From a virus: a stretch of DNA of 64,000 nucleotides. Location of the stretch: the IMG/VR virus record IMGVR_UViG_3300025417_000566, positions 1-64,000 of that record; one strand, written 5' to 3'. How positions within the stretch are numbered: position 1 is the first letter of the stretch; each line of letters opens with the position of its first letter. The notes under the pieces are model-generated. The model did not search any database and was not told where the DNA came from. It worked only from the letters and a program-made list of their open reading frames with translations. This document shows positions 14,599 through 24,055 of this stretch, one piece after another. The translations under genes and the position numbers were made by a program.

Positions 14599-16275
14599 AT
14601 GGCATCAACTATACAAGCAGACATTGGTGGTGGAGTAAATGTAACAGCCACAACCGGTTCAAACGGTATTCAGTATACTATTAATTTAGCCAACGGCAGT
14701 AGTGCAGGACCCTACACGGGAGATGAATTAGTTGACGTTGGTTCTGGCTTGCAAACAATACCTCCCCCTGAAACTTTTAGGTTGACTTATAAAGGGAATA
14801 CAGTATTAACATCTACTGACCCAAATGATCTTGAAAACGGACAAGATATTGTACCTAATCTATTTCAAATTCAAAAATATGCAGAAGAAAATTTAGCAGT
14901 AGCATCCCCTAACACAACTTCTACTGCTACTCAACCGACTATAGAAAACTCAAGTCCAACCGCAACTATTAGCCCAACAGCCGAAACAGTTCCTGAGGGA
15001 TCAACAGGTGCATCAACTACGACTTGCGGACTTACTGTTATTGTTCAACAAACATCTGACCCAACAAATCCAGATGTTTCAATTTCTTTCCCTAGTGGCT
15101 TTCAATTTTATCTATCACAAAGTGGAACTTTTAGTGATTTAGAAATTGCACCAGACGGATCATCAATTACAGATACCGCAACAGGACAAGTATATAGCCC
15201 AACAGACTCTGCCGACATTGCCGCTCTTGCTTGTCAAGCCAATAATCCGTCGGCACTTGAAGATGCGGCTATCACAGCACAAGACAATTTGGATACACAA
15301 ACTCCTGCTACAGGAGCAAGCGCACCGGAAACTGTAGACCCAAATACTGATCCAGCAGTTCAACAACAACAAGACGCACAAGATGCTCAAGCAGGAACAA
15401 CTGCTACAGTACAAAATAGTAATGCCCCAAGTTCACAAGGTAGTTCTATTGGGTTACAAGGTGCAACCTCAAAAGCACAAGAATCAGCAACAGCACAAGA
15501 TGCGGCAAACGCATCTGGAAAACTTGCAGACTGGAGAGTAGCAATAGCACTTGCGCCAGGTAGTAAGTATTTGTATAATGCACCTAATCCAGGAATACTT
15601 GCCCCACTTGCAGCCACAGATGGTGTAATTTTTCCTTATACTCCAAGTATTAGTGTTGCATATCAGGCAAGTTATGACGTAGCAAATATTATTCATAGTA
15701 ACTATAAAGTATATCAATATACAGGCAGTTCAGTAGAACAGGTTACTATTACAGGTGAATTTACTGCACAAGATACTTATGAAGCAAATTACTTAATGGC
15801 TGTAATTCACTTCTTTAGATCAATGACTAAAATGTTTTATGGTCAGGATGAATATCCTAAGCCAGGCACACCACCCCCAGTAGCATTCTTATATGGCTTT
15901 GGTGCATTTCAATTTGACGGACAACCATTAGCAATCACAGGCTTTACTTATAGTTTACCTGCTGACGTAGACTATATTCAAGCATATACAACAAGTGCAA
16001 TTGCGGGTCAGCAAATAAGTGTACCTTCACAAGGCACTAGTCAAAACGGTAGATTAGGTACTCAAATACAACCAGGTGGTACTAGACCCCCACCTGGGTT
16101 CCAAGTAGCAGGGGCACCAAAAGCCCCAACATATGTACCAACAAAAATACAATTATCAATCAGTTGCGTACCTCTTGTTAGCAGAAATCAAGTATCTAAT
16201 AATTTTAGTTTGGCTGAATATGCTACCGGAAACTTAACAAGAGCGCAACAAAACGGCGTAGGAGGATTTTGGTAA
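14599..16275 (+). CDS. 48: Baseplate tail-tube-associated protein, gp48/gp54-like
   Basis: The 558-aa product has a C-terminal 250 residues resembling T4 gp48/gp54, the proteins that cap the hub and start tube polymerisation: TPSISVAYQASYDVANIIHSN, then VTITGEFTAQDTYEANYLMA with VIHFFRSMTKMFYG, VAFLYGFGAFQFDGQPLAI and TKIQLSISCVPLVSRNQVS. Residues about 95-310 are Thr/Ser/Gln/Ala-rich with few hydrophobics and look like an inserted disordered region; T4 gp48 has 364 aa. It is followed by gp53 with a 1-nt overlap. Choice between gp48 and gp54 is uncertain; position first in the baseplate block and next to gp53 favours gp48. Confidence 0.72.
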   Translation: MASTIQADIGGGVNVTATTGSNGIQYTINLANGSSAGPYTGDELVDVGSGLQTIPPPETFRLTYKGNTVLTSTDPNDLENGQDIVPNLFQIQKYAEENLAVASPNTTSTATQPTIENSSPTATISPTAETVPEGSTGASTTTCGLTVIVQQTSDPTNPDVSISFPSGFQFYLSQSGTFSDLEIAPDGSSITDTATGQVYSPTDSADIAALACQANNPSALEDAAITAQDNLDTQTPATGASAPETVDPNTDPAVQQQQDAQDAQAGTTATVQNSNAPSSQGSSIGLQGATSKAQESATAQDAANASGKLADWRVAIALAPGSKYLYNAPNPGILAPLAATDGVIFPYTPSISVAYQASYDVANIIHSNYKVYQYTGSSVEQVTITGEFTAQDTYEANYLMAVIHFFRSMTKMFYGQDEYPKPGTPPPVAFLYGFGAFQFDGQPLAITGFTYSLPADVDYIQAYTTSAIAGQQISVPSQGTSQNGRLGTQIQPGGTRPPPGFQVAGAPKAPTYVPTKIQLSISCVPLVSRNQVSNNFSLAEYATGNLTRAQQNGVGGFW

Positions 16276-16589
16276 TGTCAAATCAAATACTATATCCAAA
16301 GACAAGTCCATATAATACAACAAATGTTGTAAACAATAAATTTTTAGATGTAATAAACTATAGACCAATTCCTAAATATCCACAAGATGTTTATTTTATT
16401 ATTACAGCAGTATATGAATATAGACCTGATCTATTAGCCTACGACTTGTATGGCGATAGTAAGTTATGGTGGGTATTCGCAGAAAGAAATCCCAATCGAT
16501 TGGGAGAAGATCCTTATTTTAATTTTGTACAAGGTTTAGGAATATACGTGCCAAAATTGTCAACACTTCAAACTGTTTTAGGAATCTAA
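16275..16589 (+). CDS. 53: Baseplate wedge protein gp53-like
   Basis: The 104-aa product starts at ATG 16275 inside the stop of the previous gene (TAATG), with GGAGG 8-12 nt upstream; an in-frame TTG at 16269 is not needed. The block YEYRPDLLAYDLYGDSKLWW with VFAERNPN and FVQGLGIYVP is characteristic of gp53-family wedge proteins, which have a LysM-like fold and join wedges around the hub. T4 gp53 has 196 aa, so this is a short form limited to the core domain. Confidence 0.82.
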   Translation: MSNQILYPKTSPYNTTNVVNNKFLDVINYRPIPKYPQDVYFIITAVYEYRPDLLAYDLYGDSKLWWVFAERNPNRLGEDPYFNFVQGLGIYVPKLSTLQTVLGI

Positions 16590-16590
16590 A

Positions 16591-19500
16591 GTGGCACAGT
16601 ATACCAATACAAAAACCAATTCTGGTGGCTATACGGTTTCTACAACACTGAATACTGACACCAACACAACCACGTATTCTGTAACAACACCTGACGGTCA
16701 AACTGCTACTACTGTTCAAAGTCCATCAGGTGTTGTTAATAATACAGTACTATTTGCACTAAGTGGACAACTAAAGGATCCGGTTACTGGGGGAGGAGTC
16801 CCGCCCTTAAACTATGCAGGAGCACTAACTGATACTGCGGATAGTGTAAAGGCACAGGCTACAGCGGCAGCGGCAGCACCGCCTCCAAATCAACCGCCGG
16901 CTGATCCAAATTCAAACGAAAGTCAAACAGATGATGAGAATGATTTAGGTGATTCTTCAGGAGACGATGACAGTGGAGATGAATCAACTGATCCTACCAA
17001 TGGATCAGCGCCTAGTAACAATAATACTGCAAGTGGCACAGCATTGGTCAATGGGCAAGGTTACAATCCAAATGATGATTTGCCAGGTAGAAGATTACAA
17101 AATCCTTTAGGTGAATATGCAAGTTACACATATCAATTAAGTTTGTATATGGTAACACCTGAAGCATATATGTTATTCGCAAATTCAGGAAGACAAAACA
17201 TTAATTTTCCAGGTATTTACTTAGTTGCTCAAAACGGTGGTATTAACAACACATCACAAGTACAACGTGCACCTGGATTTAAATTTGATTATGGTATTGA
17301 TAATTTAAAAATTACCAATGCAATGTCTACAAAAGACAGCGGAACAAATGTCAACGTTACTGAAATGACATTTCAAGTTATTGAACCATATGGCTTTTCA
17401 TTTGTTAAAAATTTAAAATATGCCGCACAACAAATTGCTAAAACATCAAACACATCAGGACAAAATCCTTCTGACGATCCTACTAAACAATTTTTTATCA
17501 TTGGTATAAGATTTTTTGGTTATGATCAATTTGGCAACATATTAACAGGCAACGAGCAGTTTGGTAATGGTATTTTAGATCCAAATGCTGGTGCATCAGG
17601 TGAATCAGGTGGTTTGTTTACAAAATACTATGATATCAATTTTACAGCAATGACATTTAAGATAGATGGTAAAGCAGTTATATATGATATTACTGCGGCT
17701 GAAACTACAATCTTAGCAGGTGCAAGTGTTAAAAGAGGTATGATCAATCACGACACTAGTGTAACATCAGGCACAGTAGGTGATGCATTAAATCAACTTG
17801 CTAAAATTTTAAATGACAATCAAAAACAATTGCTAGATGCAAAAAAGATAGGTGTAGCAAATAGTTACTCATTCTTATATACGCCATATGGAACTGAAGA
17901 AGATGAAATTGGTGATGGTTCAGCAACCTCACGCATTGCACGTGCTAAACTAGTAAACCCTGCTGACCAAGACAAATATAAATGGCCTGGTAGTGGAGCA
18001 AAGTCAACAACAGAATCTAATGCCGCAACAGAAGTTAAAGCAATTCCAAAAACTAATGCTAGAACATTGACATGGAATGCTGATACGCCTATTCCACAAG
18101 CAGTTGAAGACGTTGTTAAATCAAGTTCATACTTAACAGATGCATTAAAACTTTTATATACCACAAACATTGAAAGTGATCCAAAGAAAGACACGCCTGA
18201 TCAAATTGATGGTACATCAAAAGATCCTATCTCTTGGTTCAACTGTCAACCTTCTATCAATGGTATTAGTTGGGATAGTGTAATCAATGACTGGTCATTT
18301 GATATCTCATACATTATTACTGAATATCAAACTCCAATTACTAACAGCGTGTACGCAAATCCAGCAGTACCATATTATGGCCCTGTAAAAAGATACAAGT
18401 ATTGGTATACTGGACAAAATTCAGAAATTTTGAGTTATTCTCAAACTTTTAATTGCTTGTACTATCAAGCAGTTCAAGATGCCAATGCCGATACTAATAC
18501 ACAAAGTACCAACGGCGGAACTAATCCAAGTAGCGGTACTACAGGTTCTGGTAATGCAGGGGCGGCTCCACAGGGCGGTGCAAAAACAGCAGATAAAAGA
18601 ACAGGACAATCTACATTAGGTAAATTGGGTCCAGGTTTTGAAGCACAAAATAACTACTTAAACAGTTTGTATGATTCTAGTTCTGTAGTAGAAGCCGATT
18701 TAGAAATATTAGGTGATCCTGATTACCTAGTAACTAGTAGTAATGAAACTCTTAATGGTGTATATAGTAAATTCTATGGACAAGATGGCTTTACTATTAA
18801 TGCCAATGGTGGACAAGTTTTTATTGAAATTGATTTTAAGGAAGCAGTAGACTATACTTGGAATGAAGGACAAGTGCAAAACTCTAACGGTACTATTTCT
18901 TCAATGGGTGCAGGCATATTGAACATCAATGAGTCAATTCAATTTTGGCCTTATCCACCCAATATCGCTCAAATTGTTCAAGGACTTAGTTATCAAGTAA
19001 TTACGATTGACAGTTCGTTTAGTAACGGTGCATTTAAACAGCATTTGCATCTAACATTAAATCAATTCCCTGATGCGGCAACACCACAAAACGAATCAGG
19101 AAGAGAAAATCCAGCAACACCACAAACACCAAGTCAAGGACAAGGAGCCGCAGGCCCCAATCCTGGTGCAGGTGGAAGTACTACATCATCTACTGGATTG
19201 GTACAAGACAATCCATCTAATCAAGCGGCCCCTGCAACATTGCTTACAAGTAATGTTCAAGCACCAGATCAACCTACAACACAGTCATCAACTACAGGTA
19301 GTAACTCACGTGATCCTAATGTGATAACAACTGATACAAACACAACAACTACTACAGTTACAGGTGGTACAACAGTAACCGGTGGCGGAGCAACAATAAG
19401 AAGAAGTGATGGTAGCGTAACTACAGTACCAGGCCCAGGAGTAGTAGCAGACGATGACGGAGGCAATGCCCCGCCTAACTTAGGACCAGGAGGACCATAA
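16591..19500 (+). CDS. Large baseplate hub protein, probably gp27-type
   Basis: The 969-aa product uses a GTG start after AGGAA. Residues 1-95 are Thr-rich, 105-145 are an acidic Asp/Ser/Asn linker, and from about 155 a folded part begins (EYASYTYQLSLYMVTPEAYM). Later blocks include FFIIGIRFFGYDQFG, YDINFTAMTFKIDGKAVIYD and, near the end, EADLEILGDPDYL and SIQFWPYPPNIAQIVQGLSY. These tube-like beta elements and the place directly before the gp5 spike suggest the hub protein on which the spike sits. T4 gp27 has 391 aa and I cannot align it confidently, so gp27 identity is inference. The last 140 residues are again low-complexity Thr/Gly/Pro. Confidence 0.6.
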   Translation: MAQYTNTKTNSGGYTVSTTLNTDTNTTTYSVTTPDGQTATTVQSPSGVVNNTVLFALSGQLKDPVTGGGVPPLNYAGALTDTADSVKAQATAAAAAPPPNQPPADPNSNESQTDDENDLGDSSGDDDSGDESTDPTNGSAPSNNNTASGTALVNGQGYNPNDDLPGRRLQNPLGEYASYTYQLSLYMVTPEAYMLFANSGRQNINFPGIYLVAQNGGINNTSQVQRAPGFKFDYGIDNLKITNAMSTKDSGTNVNVTEMTFQVIEPYGFSFVKNLKYAAQQIAKTSNTSGQNPSDDPTKQFFIIGIRFFGYDQFGNILTGNEQFGNGILDPNAGASGESGGLFTKYYDINFTAMTFKIDGKAVIYDITAAETTILAGASVKRGMINHDTSVTSGTVGDALNQLAKILNDNQKQLLDAKKIGVANSYSFLYTPYGTEEDEIGDGSATSRIARAKLVNPADQDKYKWPGSGAKSTTESNAATEVKAIPKTNARTLTWNADTPIPQAVEDVVKSSSYLTDALKLLYTTNIESDPKKDTPDQIDGTSKDPISWFNCQPSINGISWDSVINDWSFDISYIITEYQTPITNSVYANPAVPYYGPVKRYKYWYTGQNSEILSYSQTFNCLYYQAVQDANADTNTQSTNGGTNPSSGTTGSGNAGAAPQGGAKTADKRTGQSTLGKLGPGFEAQNNYLNSLYDSSSVVEADLEILGDPDYLVTSSNETLNGVYSKFYGQDGFTINANGGQVFIEIDFKEAVDYTWNEGQVQNSNGTISSMGAGILNINESIQFWPYPPNIAQIVQGLSYQVITIDSSFSNGAFKQHLHLTLNQFPDAATPQNESGRENPATPQTPSQGQGAAGPNPGAGGSTTSSTGLVQDNPSNQAAPATLLTSNVQAPDQPTTQSSTTGSNSRDPNVITTDTNTTTTTVTGGTTVTGGGATIRRSDGSVTTVPGPGVVADDDGGNAPPNLGPGGP

Positions 19501-19501
19501 T

Positions 19502-22500
19502 ATGGCAGAAGACATAATCAGAGCCAAAGGTTCGACAAAAGCAACTAAACCAGATGCAGGCGGTGCGAATCCTCGCAATGTACCTGTACTAGCAATCGTT
19601 AAAGATAACGTAGACCCAACACGTTCAGGTAAACTTAAAGTTTATATTGGTGACAAGGGCGGCCCAGATTCAGACAACTCTAATACTTGGGTTAGTGTAA
19701 ACTACATGACTACCTTCTTTGGTAAAGTAATACCACAAGCAGGCAGTGATGGATACGGAGATTATAAAAACAACCCAAGTTCATATGGTGAATGGCACGC
19801 TCCTCCCGATATTGGTACAACAGTAATTTGTATCTTTATCAATGGTGACCCTAACTATGGATTCTATATTGGATGTGTTCCCGATGCAGATGCACTACAA
19901 ATGGTTCCTGCTATTGGTGCAACTGATAACATTATTCCTAACGAAGGTGAAGCACAAAGTTATGGTGGTGCAGTAAGACTTCCTGTAACTAATATTAACA
20001 CTAACAACGATAAAGTAACAAATAGTCCAGACTTTATCACAGCACCTAAACCAGTTCATAGTTATACTGCAAGTATTATGAATCAACAGGGTGTTATTCG
20101 TGATCCTATTCGTGGGCCTATTTCAAGTAGCGCACAACGTGAGGCTGCAAGTCGTGTGGGTTGGGGTGTAAGCACGCCGGGTAGACCAATCTATTCAGGT
20201 GGTTATAATGATACCAGTGTAGCAAGTAATCTTACTGAAGAACAAGCACAAAAATTAAAAGTAGTTGCACGTAGAGGTGGTCACAGTTTTGTTATGGACG
20301 ACGGTGACGTTATTGGACGTGACCAACTTATCAGAATTAGAACAGCATTGGGTCATCAGATATTAATGAGTGACGATGGTCAAACATTAATGATACTACA
20401 CAGTAATGGACAAAGTTATATTGAGTTGGGTAAAGAAGGTACAATTGATATGTACTCTACTAACTCAGTTAATATTAGAACACAGGGTGACTTAAACTTA
20501 CACGCAGACAATAACATTAATCTTCATGCTGTCAAAGACATGAACTTTAAAGCAACAAACTTTAATGTCAATACAGATCAAAAGATTGCTTTAGGTGCAT
20601 CTACTGATATCCAAATGTCAGCAATTAATAATTTTACTGCCAAAGCAGGCGCCGCAGTTGCATTAGCATCAGGTGGCGATGGATCATTGGCAGCAGGTGG
20701 TGCGGCATATATTAATGGTAGTAAAGTAAATTTAAATTCAGGTTCAGCAAGTACACAACCAGAACAAGTTGCAACAATTCCCGTTCTTGCACAAACTGAT
20801 ACACTATATGATCAATCAACGGGGTTTAGTGCGGCCCCAGGTAAGTTATTATCAATTACTTCACGTGCCCCTGCACACGCACCATGGGCTAACGCAGGTC
20901 AAGGTGTTAACGTACAAACAAACTTAGATGCAAATGCAAACTTACCGCCTACCCCAAGTCCAGCAGTTGCAAGCGCAAATGACGCAGGTGCGTCAACTAA
21001 CCCAACACCAGTGAGCGTAGCAACAGCGGCAAGCGCACCAAACGTTCCTGCTGTATCTGATTCAATGGATCAAGGAACTACAAACGCAGTATTGGGCGCA
21101 CAAGCACAGGCTGCGGCTCAAGGCCCATTAGCGGCAGCAACACAGCAAGGTGCAGCCGTAATTTCAACTGCGGCAGGCAATGTAGCCGCAGTTGGTGCTT
21201 TTGCACAGTCACCAAGTCAACTAGCATCAAGCGGTATTTTAAAACCAGGTTCAGATACTCTTATTAATGGTCTTGTACAATCAGGAGCCAATATTAGTCA
21301 AGCAATGCCTTCAGCATTGTTTGCAGGTGCATCGGGCGCAAAAAATTTACAACAATTAACATCAAGTGTTGGTGCACAAGCAACTAGTGTTGTAACTAAT
21401 ATGCAACAGGCACAAACGGGCTTAACACTAACCGGAGTTATTACAGGAAGAGAATCACCAACACAAGTTGCAGGTCTAGTAAATGCGGCTACAACAGTTG
21501 GATTGCATCAAACAGTTGGTGCAGTACAAAGTATATCAGGTGGTGGAATATCTACTAGAGCATTAACCGGAGCAGTAGGTTCAGTAACAACAGCATTGAC
21601 AGGTTCTAAAGCGTTAGGATCATTAGCAGCCGGAGCAACTGGATTGGTATCAAGTGCTTTGGGATCAGCCGGCGGAGCAATAACTACAATTGGTACTTCT
21701 CAATCAGCATTAGGTGCTATTGGTTCAGGCGCCGCAGCCGCAGGTGTCGCAACACTGGCAGGTGGTGGACTAGGAGGCATTGCCAGTGGATTAAATGCTA
21801 TGGCAGCAGTTCCATCATTAACAGGATTACTAAATCTAACACAAGGTGTTTCTGGTTCAGCATTTAATGCAATTAAGAAACAATTTAAGCCAATGCAGGC
21901 TGGTATACCACAAAATCTAACACAGATTGCCGCAGCCTCAGCAGTATCAAGTGCATTAGTTTCAGGACAAGGCACTGCTGGTAGCTTATTAGCAGGAGTT
22001 GCCGGTGGTGTTGCAGGTGGAATTGCGGGCAGTGCAGTCTATGGATCAGGTTTAATCAATGGGGCAAGTGCATTAGGAGTCAGCAGTATTGTTGGTGGTT
22101 CTGTGGGTAGTTTGGTAAGTGGAGCATTAAACTCAGTATCAGGTTTAACTTCAGCAACATCTATTGCAACAGGATCATTAGGATCAGTTACTAATATCTC
22201 AGGTGCTATTAATAATAGCGTACCAGGTGTGTCTGGACTTGCAACTCAAGTATCAAGTTCATTGGGTTCTATTCCAAATCCATTAAATTCATCATCTGCT
22301 TCAATTGGTGCTATTGGTGGAATTACAGGATTGATTAGCAAAACAACAGGAATTAATCCATCTAACCCTGCTAGTATCTTATCAGTTGCACAAAAAGGTG
22401 TAAATGGTGTCACAGCATTGGGCGGCGCCGGCGCATCATTAGCAACTGGTGGATTGGCACAACTATCGGCATCTGCGTCAATTATTAATTCAGGCGCCGG

Positions 22501-23524
22501 AGCAAGTGCATCATCTGCCCTTGCTAGTGGTATGAGTAATCTGCCCGGTGGAATAGGAATTGCAGGCGCTGTAGTAAACAACGCATCAAATGCTGTTAAC
22601 TCTATTCCGGGTGCAGGTCAATTGTCAGGACTTATTGGTTCTGCACAAACTGCGGCGATGAACGGGTTACCAATGCCAAGTATTCCAGGTGGTTTAGGCT
22701 CACTGTCAAGTCTAGCAAGTACTGGTCTAAGCGTAGGCGATGCGGCATCATTACAATCATCTATTTCAGCATTAAGTTCAGGCACAGCAGGGGCAATTCA
22801 GTTGCCTACATTTGGATTTAACACTACAGATAGATCATCAATAAGCGATCAAATCACCTCAGTATTGGGTGATCCTAGCATTCCCCCACCTGATTTAACA
22901 GGTGAAATATCTACTGAGGCTGTAAATGATATTCAAGCATTAGACAATGCACAACAACAAGCAATTGATATTGAAGATCAACTCAATCAATATCAAGATG
23001 TAATTGATGCGGCAAACACAGCCTACGAAAACGCATTGGCAACATTGCCCGAGGGTGATCCTGGAATTGAAAGCGCAAGACAAGCATGGTTAGCCGCACT
23101 AAGTGATCCTGGATACATAGCGTTGTTGAATCAATATAATGCAGATACAAACGTTGACATTCCCTCTATAGCAGATGCATCACAAACTGCATCTTCTACA
23201 AATTCAAGTGCCAACGAAACAACTATCAATGGATTAATTGCATCAGGAGCATCTAGTGCTAGTGGTTTAACAGGGTCATTAACTTCAAGTCTACCTAGCG
23301 TTAGTTCTCTTAGCAACTTAACTGGCTCAAGTGGAACAAGTTCATTGACATCATTAGTCAACAATCCTGAATCATTGAGTAGTCTAAAATCTACTGCTGG
23401 AACTGCTTTAGGTACCGTAACTGGTCAAAATGCAACTGCATTACAATCATTACAAGGGTCTGTAGCATCAAATACCCAAGAAATTAACAATTCTATCTCA
23501 GGTATTATTGGCCCGGGCGGCTAA
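19502..23524 (+). CDS. 5: Central baseplate spike gp5-like, without lysozyme domain, with giant Ala/Gly/Ser tail
   Basis: The 1340-aa product has an N-terminal OB-fold part at about 25-130 (VPVLAIVKDNVDPTRSGKLK, PPDIGTTVICIFINGDPNYG) and a VgrG/gp5-type beta-helix at about 253-415, with the typical run GHQILMSDDGQTLMILHSNG and alternating IxLxAxxDI-like strands. T4 gp5 (575 aa) has a lysozyme domain between these; here residues 130-250 lack it. After 415 come about 720 residues rich in Ala, Gly, Ser and Leu with many GSL, GAI and GLxS repeats, then a more charged segment (about 1130-1230, DIEDQLNQYQDVIDAANTAY) and a Ser-rich end. The spike should pierce the outer membrane on contraction. GGAGGA precedes the start. 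Confidence 0.85.
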   Translation: MAEDIIRAKGSTKATKPDAGGANPRNVPVLAIVKDNVDPTRSGKLKVYIGDKGGPDSDNSNTWVSVNYMTTFFGKVIPQAGSDGYGDYKNNPSSYGEWHAPPDIGTTVICIFINGDPNYGFYIGCVPDADALQMVPAIGATDNIIPNEGEAQSYGGAVRLPVTNINTNNDKVTNSPDFITAPKPVHSYTASIMNQQGVIRDPIRGPISSSAQREAASRVGWGVSTPGRPIYSGGYNDTSVASNLTEEQAQKLKVVARRGGHSFVMDDGDVIGRDQLIRIRTALGHQILMSDDGQTLMILHSNGQSYIELGKEGTIDMYSTNSVNIRTQGDLNLHADNNINLHAVKDMNFKATNFNVNTDQKIALGASTDIQMSAINNFTAKAGAAVALASGGDGSLAAGGAAYINGSKVNLNSGSASTQPEQVATIPVLAQTDTLYDQSTGFSAAPGKLLSITSRAPAHAPWANAGQGVNVQTNLDANANLPPTPSPAVASANDAGASTNPTPVSVATAASAPNVPAVSDSMDQGTTNAVLGAQAQAAAQGPLAAATQQGAAVISTAAGNVAAVGAFAQSPSQLASSGILKPGSDTLINGLVQSGANISQAMPSALFAGASGAKNLQQLTSSVGAQATSVVTNMQQAQTGLTLTGVITGRESPTQVAGLVNAATTVGLHQTVGAVQSISGGGISTRALTGAVGSVTTALTGSKALGSLAAGATGLVSSALGSAGGAITTIGTSQSALGAIGSGAAAAGVATLAGGGLGGIASGLNAMAAVPSLTGLLNLTQGVSGSAFNAIKKQFKPMQAGIPQNLTQIAAASAVSSALVSGQGTAGSLLAGVAGGVAGGIAGSAVYGSGLINGASALGVSSIVGGSVGSLVSGALNSVSGLTSATSIATGSLGSVTNISGAINNSVPGVSGLATQVSSSLGSIPNPLNSSSASIGAIGGITGLISKTTGINPSNPASILSVAQKGVNGVTALGGAGASLATGGLAQLSASASIINSGAGASASSALASGMSNLPGGIGIAGAVVNNASNAVNSIPGAGQLSGLIGSAQTAAMNGLPMPSIPGGLGSLSSLASTGLSVGDAASLQSSISALSSGTAGAIQLPTFGFNTTDRSSISDQITSVLGDPSIPPPDLTGEISTEAVNDIQALDNAQQQAIDIEDQLNQYQDVIDAANTAYENALATLPEGDPGIESARQAWLAALSDPGYIALLNQYNADTNVDIPSIADASQTASSTNSSANETTINGLIASGASSASGLTGSLTSSLPSVSSLSNLTGSSGTSSLTSLVNNPESLSSLKSTAGTALGTVTGQNATALQSLQGSVASNTQEINNSISGIIGPGG

Positions 23525-23532
23525 AATAAGGA

Positions 23533-23540
23533 AATAAATA
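23533..23540 (+). promoter_or_regulatory. Late box AATAAATA, 4 nt before the gp25 start codon
   Basis: AATAAATA is followed by CTGT and ATG (23545). An AAGGA at 23528-23532 could instead serve as a distant ribosome site for read-through mRNA from gp5. Confidence 0.45.
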
Positions 23541-23544
23541 CTGT

Positions 23545-24006
23545 ATGGCACAATATATTGGATTTAGTACTATCAACGCTTGTTTACCCCAGACAACTAA
23601 TAATGTATCTGGGTTGGCTGCCCGCAGTTTGGACGGGGGTTTAGGATTACAACAACCAATTAATCCGGGTAAAAAATTTAGATTATTAAATTCAGATTTA
23701 GTCGTAAGAGACTTGATTAATGCTCTTAATATACGTCAAGGAGAAAAAGTAGGCCAACCTAATTATGGTACTACAGTTTGGAGTTTCTTGTTTGATCCTA
23801 ATACATTTGATGTTCAAACTCAACTTCAAAATGAAATTAAACGAGTTGCCTCACAGGATCCTAGAATAATTTTAAATGCTGTTAATGCTTTCCCCCAAGA
23901 AAATGGTATATTAGTTGAAATAGAAATGGCTGTTGCCCCCTTCAATAACCCAGCACTATTGAGTATATTTTTTAATCAAACGACTAGTGCGGCCGCAGTA
24001 GTTTAA
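23545..24006 (+). CDS. 25: Baseplate wedge protein gp25-like (GPW/gp25 family)
   Basis: The 153-aa product (T4 gp25: 132 aa) carries the gp25-family core: LVVRDLINALNIRQGEKVGQ, YGTTVWSFLFDP and LQNEIKRVASQDPRI. This small lysozyme-like fold has no enzyme activity in contractile systems and nucleates the sheath at the baseplate. It stands between the spike gene and gp6, as in T4 (5-repeat region-25-6). Confidence 0.92.
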   Translation: MAQYIGFSTINACLPQTTNNVSGLAARSLDGGLGLQQPINPGKKFRLLNSDLVVRDLINALNIRQGEKVGQPNYGTTVWSFLFDPNTFDVQTQLQNEIKRVASQDPRIILNAVNAFPQENGILVEIEMAVAPFNNPALLSIFFNQTTSAAAVV

Positions 24007-24026
24007 TCAAAAACCGAGTTTTTGAT
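24006..24026 (+). terminator. Hairpin ATCAAAAA-ccgag-TTTTTGAT between gp25 and gp6
   Basis: A perfect 8-bp inverted repeat with a 5-nt loop begins on the last base of the gp25 stop codon and is followed 3 nt later by a GATAAATA late box. The stem is mostly A-T pairs and no separate T-run follows, so it is a weak terminator or a processing/attenuation site separating two transcription units. Confidence 0.4.
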
Positions 24027-24029
24027 AAT

Positions 24030-24037
24030 GATAAATA
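24030..24037 (+). promoter_or_regulatory. Late box GATAAATA before gp6
   Basis: The box lies 18 nt before the start codon of gp6 (24056), with AAAGAGAG as a possible ribosome site in the short leader. Confidence 0.6.
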
Positions 24038-24055
24038 TATCAAAAGAGAGTATCT

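Noticed and set aside
16269-16274. TTG start for gp53
   Set aside because: ATG 16275 has a well-spaced GGAGG and the common TAATG stop-start overlap.
19502-23524. Lysozyme domain in the gp5-like spike
   Set aside because: The region between OB-fold and beta-helix (residues about 130-250) has no recognisable lysozyme motif and is too short.
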